Position numbers and translations under genes: made by a program. A DNA stretch of 64,000 nucleotides, taken from the NCBI GenBank assembly GCA_965230065.1, contig OZ245942.1, positions 2,542,001 through 2,606,000 of the forward strand. The letters run 5' to 3'. Below are positions 27,269 to 34,033 of this stretch, one piece after another; position 1 is the first letter of the stretch; every line of letters starts with the position of its first letter. This DNA comes from G965230065 sp965230065 (GTDB lineage: Bacteria; Bacteroidota; Bacteroidia; Cytophagales; Cyclobacteriaceae). The notes under the pieces were generated by a model. The model was not told where the DNA came from. It did no database searches and saw only the letters and a list, made by a program, of their open reading frames with translations.

Positions 27269-27738
27269 AAATTAGGGAATAAAAAATGAATTTTCTTAGA
27301 AAAAATGTGATTATTTTTAATAAATGGTACTTATTTATTGTAATATTCAGAGTTAGCAGGCCAAATGTTCATCAGGTGTGCTAAATTTTACCACATTGCT
27401 TGCTTTGAATGGAATGTTTATTGGTTATGGAAGCCAGGCATCAGAATGAAAGAAGAAAGTAAATGGGCTCAGAAGATTATATTTCAGATTTGGAGGAGCC
27501 GATTGAGAAAGTGAAAGCTGGATTGAAAGTTATAAAAAGCCTCTTGCAATTGTTGGATACAATAAACTTCCTTCGTAATAGAATGATACCCCGGAATTCG
27601 CTGTGCTTATTCGGTGATAATCAGTTTTTTTGAAGGAGTAAGGTTTCGTAGAAATGGTATAGCTTATAAGTTCTACAAAGCTCTGACTCTTGTGGAGAAG
27701 GAAGATGGCGGGCAGGACGTGGATAATTAGTCCGATGT
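27269..27738. other. AT-rich intergenic region, no confident gene
   Basis: This stretch separates the lipoprotein terminator (27739) from promoter site A. A 56-codon frame on the plus strand (27463-27633) and two longer leftward frames at the left end are visible. None has family resemblance, a signal peptide or context. I do not call a gene. Confidence 0.5.
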
Positions 27739-27770
27739 AAAAAAACGGCAGCCCTATTGCAGAACTGCCG
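27739..27770 (-). terminator. Terminator of the 27.8-31.6 kb leftward unit
   Basis: On the minus strand CGGCAG (27765-27770) pairs with CTGCCG (27746-27751) across a 13-base loop and leads into a run of T residues. It lies 26 bp past the stop of the 763-residue lipoprotein gene. Confidence 0.8.
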
Positions 27771-27795
27771 CTCAATCAAGCATAAACACCTGTTT

Positions 27796-30087
27796 TTATA
27801 AACCAATACATTGTTCACCGGCTACGGGGAATTCGGCGCAAATGTCCAGTTTGCCTTTGCCCCAGTCGGGGTTTACATTCAGGCCGATGCCCTGACAGCC
27901 CGTGACATCCGTGCAAAATTCTCCACTGGCCGAGAGCTTGATGTTGCTGGCTGAGAAGCCCATGCCAATGACAGCTTTCACTTCACCCGCTACGAAATCC
28001 AGGCTGGGGCCTGCTTCTCCATAGAGGGAGAACAGTTGGTCGGTGAGTAATTCTCCTTCTACCTGTACCCATCCCAGCTTGAAAGGGGCATCCACGCGGC
28101 CAAACATTGCCACGCCCGTGCTGGTAGATGCTTTTACTGACAGTTCTGCTTTGGTCGTGGTTACCCCAAAATTCACCATGCTGTTAATTTTTCCTTCCAG
28201 TAACAATCTGTTTTGGGAAACTTCCCCGATCACAGAGATATCACCGAACTGCTTGGGCAAAGAAAGCATGCCTGAGAGGTAGACGCCTGCCTGGCCAAAA
28301 GTAGCGGCCCTGAGGAAAATATCAGAACGCAGGCGCACATCCCCACCGAAATCGATATTGGTTTTTTGCTTCCCTTCCAGCAACAGGCCGCGGGCCGAAA
28401 CTTCACCCACTACTGAGAAATCACTCACCCCACCGGGAAGGGAAAGCATACCTGAAAGAAATACCCCTTCAGAGGTAGAGGCTTCCAAAGAAAGATCAGA
28501 GGTGAGGCGGGCACCATTGCCAAAATCAAGGTTGGTTTTTTGCTGTCCTTTCAGGATGATGCCCTCCTTGGTGATTTGACCCGATACGGCAAAGTCGCTC
28601 ACGCCGGCTGGCAGATGAAGTTTCCCGGCCAGGAAGGCACCTTCGTTGGAGATTTCCACTTCCATATCATAGTCGAGGATGTTGCCGTTGCCAAAGTCCA
28701 GTTTTACTTGCTGTTGGCCTCGCAGGCTGAAGGAGCCGTCTCTTTTCAGTTCGCCCCGTACTTCGGTGCTGCCAATGTTGAAAGGAAGATTGACACGCCC
28801 CATCATTTCTATGCGGGAAGGATCGATATATACCACACTTTCGTTTAGGTTGGTTTGGCCCATACCGGGGATGTTGATCTTCATGATTTGCTCCATGTAG
28901 AGCTTCCATTGGGAAAGGTCGTCGCCTATGTTGACAAACATTTTTCCTTCACGCCCTACCGAAGGGATGGATTTAAAGGCCTCTTCTCCAAGAAAGTGTT
29001 TCAGCAGGTTGTCACTGTCATACTCACCGGCAAAGCGGAGGTAAGTATTGCCCACTTCCACGTTGTATTGTAAGGTAGCCTGCCCCAAAGTAACGCGGGT
29101 TTCTAAAGGCAGCATATCCAGCAATTCATGACCAAAAATAACCTTGCCATTTGCTCCCAGTTTTGAACCGGGAGATTCAATCCCATCTTCAAAAATTGCC
29201 AGCGGATTGGTCTGGTTGTAAGAAACTACCCGCCCATCAATAAGCAAAGGGTATTTTTTGGTAGGCACTTCCCCACCCATGTAAACATAACCGTTGAAAG
29301 GCTCAAACTGGGTATCACCGATCACTTCCTGTAACCGCTCACTGAATTCATGTGGCTCGAACAACAAGCTACCTTTTACTGATATACCGATTTGCGCGTC
29401 TTCTATTTTCCAAAGGGATTTTGCATTGCTTTTAAAGCCTTTGGTTTTGCCCTGGGGGGAAGTTTGTGGCCGACTGGCTTTGTCATATCGCTTCATATCG
29501 CCCTGCAACAGCAACAGAGGGTCTTCCGTATCCATATACAATTCCTCAAAAGCGATGGAGGTATTCTTGATCATCACCCGGCTGGCTCCTTTGGGCAGGG
29601 GATCGTCGATATCAAAACGGAAATAATACTGCTCATCCTGTATCGGCAGGTTTTCAGCTTCTGCTTTGTAATCCCTGCCCGGACGGTATTCTACCCAAGA
29701 GCCATAGATGTCGCCCATTTCAACCACACCATCCAGAAAACCAGTTTCCGGGAGTTGCGTATTCCCATAGCCTGCAAAAGATTGGGTTTGGCCGTTTTCG
29801 TTTTCTATAATTTGAAAATCGCCACTGGTGATTGCATACCCATCCGGGCCGCTGAAGATGGTACCTTTGATCTGGTATCCGTCAGCGGTCGAGTTGATGC
29901 GGTCAGGATTGGCATACAAGCCTCCTTCTTTGTCGAAGCCATTGAGGGGCAGGGCTGCAGCATTGGCGCTGCTTTCTTCTTCAGAAAATATGTCAATAGG
30001 TTGTATTTCTTCAGTGTCGCAACTGGCTAACCAGAGGACGAGTGTAAAGTAAAAGAGACGAATTGAGGTACTATGGTGTGCTTTCAT
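27796..30087 (-). CDS. Repeat-rich surface lipoprotein, unknown family
   Basis: The 763-residue protein has a lipobox (LWLASC, Cys23). Residues about 425-690 hold five imperfect repeats of roughly 58 residues with the pattern SGMLSLPxxxxDxSVxGEVSxxxLLLEGK. Alternating hydrophobic and Gly/Asn positions suggest a beta-solenoid or lipid-transfer-like sheet. The N-terminal half (about 30-420) has carboxypeptidase-regulatory-like traits but no named domain I can support. It is the last gene of a unit with the two beta-barrel genes upstream, so attachment to or export through the outer membrane is likely. Function unknown. Confidence 0.65.
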   Translation of the reverse strand: MKAHHSTSIRLFYFTLVLWLASCDTEEIQPIDIFSEEESSANAAALPLNGFDKEGGLYANPDRINSTADGYQIKGTIFSGPDGYAITSGDFQIIENENGQTQSFAGYGNTQLPETGFLDGVVEMGDIYGSWVEYRPGRDYKAEAENLPIQDEQYYFRFDIDDPLPKGASRVMIKNTSIAFEELYMDTEDPLLLLQGDMKRYDKASRPQTSPQGKTKGFKSNAKSLWKIEDAQIGISVKGSLLFEPHEFSERLQEVIGDTQFEPFNGYVYMGGEVPTKKYPLLIDGRVVSYNQTNPLAIFEDGIESPGSKLGANGKVIFGHELLDMLPLETRVTLGQATLQYNVEVGNTYLRFAGEYDSDNLLKHFLGEEAFKSIPSVGREGKMFVNIGDDLSQWKLYMEQIMKINIPGMGQTNLNESVVYIDPSRIEMMGRVNLPFNIGSTEVRGELKRDGSFSLRGQQQVKLDFGNGNILDYDMEVEISNEGAFLAGKLHLPAGVSDFAVSGQITKEGIILKGQQKTNLDFGNGARLTSDLSLEASTSEGVFLSGMLSLPGGVSDFSVVGEVSARGLLLEGKQKTNIDFGGDVRLRSDIFLRAATFGQAGVYLSGMLSLPKQFGDISVIGEVSQNRLLLEGKINSMVNFGVTTTKAELSVKASTSTGVAMFGRVDAPFKLGWVQVEGELLTDQLFSLYGEAGPSLDFVAGEVKAVIGMGFSASNIKLSASGEFCTDVTGCQGIGLNVNPDWGKGKLDICAEFPVAGEQCIGL

Positions 30088-30182
30088 GATGGTAAGGATT
30101 AATAATTAAAGTTTATTCTAACTTTATGCTACAGTAGGGCGAATTGGAAAGTCGCCTTACAAAATTTGCTTATTAGTTTGCG

Positions 30183-30935
30183 TTATTGATAGGTAGGACA
30201 AGCAATGGCATTTTTGCTGCCCAGCCCAAAGCGGTAAGAAATGATGATATTGAGTTGGGTAGAGCCTACGTTGACCTTTTGTTGCTCAAAGCCTCCGGCC
30301 AGGTATTCACCTTCTCCCAGCAGGTAAGTAAACTGTGTGCCCACTGCCCAGCGGTGGAAACGGTATGCCATGCCTGCGCCTGCAATGAAGCCGATGCCGC
30401 TGTCTGTTTCCACCTTGTTTTCATAATTTACCACGCCTCCATAACTGCGCTCGGTTAAGTTGCCCTGCCAGAAGGTAGGGCCTGCCAAGGCATACACATC
30501 CAGCCAGTCGGGCATGTTGGGAAGGATGCGTGATACATACAATTTGGGAGCGATGAAGGCATGCGCAGGTTTTAGCAGAAAGATGTCCTGCCGGAAGGTG
30601 GTGATGAAGTTGGTGCCTATCACATAACTTATCGGATTGGATGTGTTTCCATATTCCACGTAGGCAAGGATAGGCATGATATCCGGCTCCATGCCGGGTT
30701 GGATAGATTGATACCAAAGACCAATCCCGCCTCCCACTTCCAGGTAATTCATGCCTCTGGAAGTAGTATATTCTCTGCTTTTGTGTTTTTTGAAGCCTAT
30801 TTTCAGTGATTCTCCTGAAGGATCAGTGGGGGAAGTAGCCCAAAGGCTGTGGAGTTTAAAGAATATGAAAAGCAGGGTCAGTATGGTGAATTTATGATAG
30901 GAAAAGGGATGCATGATGATAGTGGTTAGGGGCAT
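30183..30935 (-). CDS. Outer-membrane beta-barrel protein, unknown family
   Basis: The 250-residue protein has an N-terminal signal (hydrophobic FTILTLLFIFFKLHSLWA) and then alternating strands rich in Gly/aromatic residues (YLEVGGGIGLWYQS, FIAGAGMAYRFHRWAVGTQFTYLL) ending in an aromatic strand IIISYRFGLG, as in small barrels. An alternative ATG at 30914 would give a shorter, more usual signal peptide. It starts 12 bp after the upstream barrel gene, so they form an operon. Confidence 0.65.
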   Translation of the reverse strand: MPLTTIIMHPFSYHKFTILTLLFIFFKLHSLWATSPTDPSGESLKIGFKKHKSREYTTSRGMNYLEVGGGIGLWYQSIQPGMEPDIMPILAYVEYGNTSNPISYVIGTNFITTFRQDIFLLKPAHAFIAPKLYVSRILPNMPDWLDVYALAGPTFWQGNLTERSYGGVVNYENKVETDSGIGFIAGAGMAYRFHRWAVGTQFTYLLGEGEYLAGGFEQQKVNVGSTQLNIIISYRFGLGSKNAIACPTYQ

Positions 30936-30947
30936 GGGTTAGTATGC

Positions 30948-31595
30948 TTATTTTTTATTGAATGAGTAGCCTAAAGAGAGTTTGATGACCCGGTTGTTGG
31001 CTTCGTCCCAGGAAGCATAAGGACTGACGGCCAGTACTTCGGCTACTCCGAAATCAAAGTCTATGTTGATATTCAATCCTGAAGGGAAATCGTATCCTAA
31101 ACCCAATACAGCGGCAAAATCCAGGTCCTCGATAAACTCGGCAGTATCCACTTCCTCATTGTTGGAAGCACCATTGATGGTGATCTCTCCTTTGATTTTA
31201 TTGGATAACAGGTAAGACAACTGACCACCTCCGTGAACATGAAAACCTCCGGCCACATAAAATCTGAGCAAAAGGGGTACATCGAGATATGTAGAAATAT
31301 TATCAACCGAACCGCTTATCGTAAAATCGGGATCGGAGAAGGTGCCACTCATGGTGAAGCCTTTGGAGGATAAGTACAAACCTGTTTCCAGGGAAATTAT
31401 TTCAGAAAAATGATGATTCATGTAACCTCCCCCAAAGAAACCAACGCGGCGTTGGTATTCTTGCCCGTTGTCGAAGACCAATCCATACCAGTTAGAAAAG
31501 GCAGTACCGGCCCTGAGGCCAAAGTCAGTTTGTTGTTGTGCCTGTACACTTACATAAGCCTGCAATGCGATGAGAAGTAGAATGATCTTTTTCAT
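30948..31595 (-). CDS. PorT-type outer-membrane beta-barrel protein
   Basis: The 215-residue protein has a signal peptide (MKKIILLLIALQAYVSVQAQ). It matches the OMP_b-brl_2/PorT family: FGLRAGTAFSNW, ISLETGLYLSSKGF, YLDVPLLLRFYV, VHGGGQLSYLL and a terminal strand VIKLSLGYSFNKK. It is the first gene of a leftward unit with the 250- and 763-residue proteins. Promoter-like site B lies 43 bp upstream. The family includes T9SS-linked PorT, but many members have no known role. Confidence 0.85.
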   Translation of the reverse strand: MKKIILLLIALQAYVSVQAQQQTDFGLRAGTAFSNWYGLVFDNGQEYQRRVGFFGGGYMNHHFSEIISLETGLYLSSKGFTMSGTFSDPDFTISGSVDNISTYLDVPLLLRFYVAGGFHVHGGGQLSYLLSNKIKGEITINGASNNEEVDTAEFIEDLDFAAVLGLGYDFPSGLNINIDFDFGVAEVLAVSPYASWDEANNRVIKLSLGYSFNKK

Positions 31596-31638
31596 GGTTT
31601 TGAATTTTTCTGATAAATTATTTCACTTTATTAATTTG

Positions 31639-31665
31639 TTGCATTGGTGGCAATAAGGTTACCCT
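31639..31665 (-). promoter_or_regulatory. GGTNACC-N14-GCAAC promoter-like site B
   Basis: On the minus strand GGTAACC, 14 bases, then GCAAC followed by AAA. The 27-bp block matches site A at 18 or more positions. It ends 43 bp before the PorT-type gene. Confidence 0.7.
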
Positions 31666-31672
31666 GACAGGC

Positions 31673-31706
31673 AAAAAAAAATCAGCGACAAGGTTGGCCG
31701 CTGATT
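31673..31706 (-). terminator. Leftward terminator after the LamG remnant
   Basis: On the minus strand AATCAGCG (31699-31706) pairs with CGCTGATT (31680-31687) over an 11-base loop and runs into eight or more T residues. It ends the unit that includes the Cys-His protein gene and the LamG remnant, just before promoter site B. Confidence 0.85.
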
Positions 31707-31731
31707 GTACATGGATGAAGCAATCAGGATG

Positions 31732-31839
31732 TTAATTTATCACCAGGTATGTGATTTCTTCGTCGGAGAGCAAGCGATCATAAATACAGACTTCGTCGAT
31801 GACTCCCTGCTCTTGTTCATTTAGAAAAGAAAGGCTCAT
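31732..31839 (-). pseudogene. C-terminal remnant of a LamG (concanavalin-like) domain
   Basis: A 35-codon frame ends at 31732. It reads IDEVCIYDRLLSDEEITYL, which is the characteristic end of bacterial LamG_3 domains (IDEVRIYDRALSxEEI). The rest of the domain is absent: the frame continues upstream only into bases that encode the end of the Cys-His protein in another frame. It is therefore a leftover of a larger surface-protein gene, cut by an insertion or deletion at about 31840. Confidence 0.7.
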
Positions 31840-32327
31840 AAATTTGACAACCACACTTTCATCTCGCCTCCAGCTGGATTTGTAAAAATTCCCGGTGTTA
31901 GTTGCGTTAAAGTGTTCAAATTACGATCCCCTATGTTTGTCCACCCATCTCCAAGGCCACTCCCATTGATTCCGCGTACCCTCATATTACCAATCGATAT
32001 GGCAGCATGAAAAAATTGTCTGTCACCCACACGTTGAAATCCTACTGCTATGCCAGCTGGTATATTTCCTCCGCGCCATTGTTTGCCGTTTTCAAATCTA
32101 AATAGCCTTCGCCAGCCCTGTGCAAAAGTGGTAATCAACTGATTTGGTGTAATGTTATCCTCTAATAAATATCTGGTGTATGCTACTGCATCGTAACACA
32201 TACCTCGATGAATGTAAGCATCAATGTTAATATTAGACAGTAGATCCCTTCCCTTGATTCTCCTTTCCCGGAGACCTTGTTGTGCTACTTGCGCTCCTAG
32301 TGGTGTTAGATTCATGATTTTGCACAT
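31836..32327 (-). CDS. Small protein with candidate papain/NlpC-like Cys-His signature
   Basis: The 163-residue protein belongs to no family I can name. GMCYDAVAYTRYLL (Cys44 at a helix start) followed by QFFHAAISIGNMRVRGIN (His107, with N121, D127 or D134 as possible third residue) resembles the Cys-then-His order of NlpC/P60 and related papain-fold enzymes. There is no signal peptide. The start may be the ATG at 32327 or at 32315. It lies between a 72-residue gene and a LamG remnant in a leftward unit whose first promoter is site C. Roles such as toxin, effector or peptidase are open; the call is structural inference. Confidence 0.55.
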   Translation of the reverse strand: MCKIMNLTPLGAQVAQQGLRERRIKGRDLLSNINIDAYIHRGMCYDAVAYTRYLLEDNITPNQLITTFAQGWRRLFRFENGKQWRGGNIPAGIAVGFQRVGDRQFFHAAISIGNMRVRGINGSGLGDGWTNIGDRNLNTLTQLTPGIFTNPAGGEMKVWLSNL

Positions 32328-32382
32328 TTGGTGTTGAGTGATTGGAATAGATATCTCGACTGTGGCTTATGTTCTGTTGCTC

Positions 32383-32403
32383 AAAAAAACCAACTCCTGT
32401 TGG
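32383..32403 (-). terminator. Terminator or attenuator after the 72-residue gene
   Basis: On the minus strand CCAAC-AGGA-GTTGG is followed by seven T residues, 38 bp past the stop codon at 32442. It precedes the Cys-His gene, so it may be a partial terminator. Confidence 0.7.
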
Positions 32404-32441
32404 CTGTAGTGATAAGCCGGATATTTATTTTTATACACAAC

Positions 32442-32660
32442 TTACGCCTTATCACCTGCCATCGAGAATCCATGGCTGGTGTATAAATGACCGGGTTGGG
32501 TTTGTGCCTTTTTTATAACAAACCGTTCTTTGTCCATCGCCAAAACATATTTACTTCCGGTAATTATATTTAGGATGGGAATAGATACAAGTAAGAATGA
32601 TCTTCTGGTAGATTCTATGATAAACGCGGGGAGTTTTTTAGGTGCTACTGAGGTTTCCAT
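32442..32660 (-). CDS. Small protein of unknown family
   Basis: The 72-residue product begins METSVAPKKLPAFIIESTRR, then a hydrophobic segment SFLLVSIPILNIITGSKYVL, then a polar basic tail. It may be a single-pass membrane peptide. I recognise no family. Support comes from context: promoter-like site C 58 bp upstream and a good terminator downstream. The ATG at 32660 is preferred over a TTG 12 codons earlier. Confidence 0.5.
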   Translation of the reverse strand: METSVAPKKLPAFIIESTRRSFLLVSIPILNIITGSKYVLAMDKERFVIKKAQTQPGHLYTSHGFSMAGDKA

Positions 32661-32718
32661 GATTTTGGTTTTGTGGTAAAAATATAAACTTATCAATTAT
32701 TAATTGTTTATTATTTAG

Positions 32719-32745
32719 TTGCGCCTGGTTAAAATAGGTTACCCT
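32719..32745 (-). promoter_or_regulatory. GGTNACC-N14-GCAAC promoter-like site C
   Basis: On the minus strand GGTAACC, 14 bases, then GCAACTAAA. The spacer differs more from sites A and B, but both conserved boxes and their spacing are kept. It lies 58 bp before the 72-residue gene. Confidence 0.65.
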
Positions 32746-32850
32746 TATTTTTTAATATTTTATGAAAAAAATATAGATAAAAGAGAAAAAGATAAGTAAA
32801 AGTCTAAAATGAGCGCGCCCTAGGTAGGGAGGTTATCCACTGTAATTTTT

Positions 32851-32890
32851 ATCATATTGCTCCCACAGTGTTTTTTGGGAGCAATATGAT
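32851..32890. repeat. 15-bp perfect inverted repeat with 10-base loop
   Basis: ATCATATTGCTCCCA (32851-32865) and TGGGAGCAATATGAT (32876-32890) pair perfectly. No T-run follows on the plus strand, though a T-rich loop and left flank are present. It lies alone in the roughly 275-bp gap between promoter site C and the desaturase gene. It may be a terminator stem, a structured leader or a relic of a mobile-element end. Confidence 0.7.
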
Positions 32891-33020
32891 TTGCATGAAC
32901 TAAATGCCTGCAATCTAACAAGCTATAAATTAAAAGGTAACAGCGGTCTTTCCCATTTTGCATTCACCTTACACTCATTTCTTTCGTATATTGCTTATAC
33001 CAAAGCAACCCTTGAAAGAG

Positions 33021-33953
33021 ATGGATCATTACCGGGATATTTTTATTACCTCTTTTAGCGATTATGCCAATTATTTTTACAGTGAAATTACCACCCTACG
33101 GTGGAACAATTATTTCTACTGGCTCATTGGGGTGTCCCTGTTGTTCTTTTTACTGGAGTGGTGGCGGCCCTGGCGGAAAAGCCAGCCGGTGATGAAGCAG
33201 GACTTCTGGTTGGATGTGTTTTATATGTTTTTCAATTTCTTCCTGTTTTCACTCATCGGGTATTATGCCATTTCCAATGTATTTGTAGAAGCATTTAATC
33301 AATTTTTAGCCAGTTTCGGCATCCAAAATACAGTAGCTTTTGAAATCAATTCCTGGCCGGTGTGGGCGCAATTGCTTACCCTTTTTGTAGTGCGTGACTT
33401 CATTCACTGGAACGTACATCGGCTGCTACACCGGGTACCCTTCCTCTGGGAATTCCACAAAGTACACCATTCGGCGCATCAATTGGGATTTGCCACGCAC
33501 CTCCGCTTTCACTGGATGGAAACCGTTGTGTATCGCACGCTGGAGTACATTCCACTGGGTATGATTGGCTTCGGCATTCAGGAATTCTTTTTGGTACATA
33601 TTATCGCCACCAGCATTGGGCATTTCAACCATGCTAATATTCGGGTGCCATTGGGGCCACTAAAATATATATTTAACAACCCTCAGATGCATGCCTGGCA
33701 CCATGCCAAATCTTTCCCGGAACCCCACCGCTATGGTGTCAACTACGGTATTTCATTGAGCTTGTGGGATTATCTATTCAAAACAGCCTACATTCCCCAC
33801 AACGGCAGGGATATAGCACTGGGCTACCCGGGGGATGAAGATATGCCAAAAGGCTTTTGGAAGCAGGCTTTATTTCCGTTTACCCGGCAGGAAAAAGATG
33901 ACAAAAAATCATTGGCAGAAAAGCAGCAGTTGGGCAAACATACTTTCCAATAA
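33021..33953 (+). CDS. Sterol desaturase / fatty acid hydroxylase family protein
   Basis: The 310-residue membrane protein has four to five hydrophobic helices and the three His boxes of the di-iron hydroxylase family: HWNVHRLLH, HKVHHS and HAWHHAK. The ATG at 33021 has GAAAGAG just ahead of it and is preferred over a start 21 codons upstream. It would oxidise a lipid chain or ring (sterol, hopanoid, carotenoid or fatty acid) using iron and oxygen; the substrate is unknown. A second family member lies at 50466. Confidence 0.9.
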   Translation: MDHYRDIFITSFSDYANYFYSEITTLRWNNYFYWLIGVSLLFFLLEWWRPWRKSQPVMKQDFWLDVFYMFFNFFLFSLIGYYAISNVFVEAFNQFLASFGIQNTVAFEINSWPVWAQLLTLFVVRDFIHWNVHRLLHRVPFLWEFHKVHHSAHQLGFATHLRFHWMETVVYRTLEYIPLGMIGFGIQEFFLVHIIATSIGHFNHANIRVPLGPLKYIFNNPQMHAWHHAKSFPEPHRYGVNYGISLSLWDYLFKTAYIPHNGRDIALGYPGDEDMPKGFWKQALFPFTRQEKDDKKSLAEKQQLGKHTFQ

Positions 33954-33970
33954 ACTATCGGCATTTAAAT

Positions 33971-34020
33971 GCAAATGTGTTGCGTTTATAATTAAAGTAG
34001 TATATTCGCAACTCAGTTGC
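33971..34020 (+). promoter_or_regulatory. Zur-like double operator on the TonB-receptor promoter
   Basis: GCAA-ATGTG-TTGC (33971-33983) and GCAAC-TCA-GTTGC (34008-34020) are dyads 37 bp apart. TTG at 33980-33982 and TATATTCG at 34001-34008 give a -33/-7 pair with 18-bp spacing. The first dyad covers the -33 element and the second touches the -7 element, a layout for tight repression. Confidence 0.75.
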
Positions 34021-34033
34021 GTTTATATGCTTT

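Noticed and set aside
27463..27633. 56-codon frame that looks mildly protein-like
   Set aside because: No family, signal, promoter or conserved context; a second frame in the same bases is equally readable.
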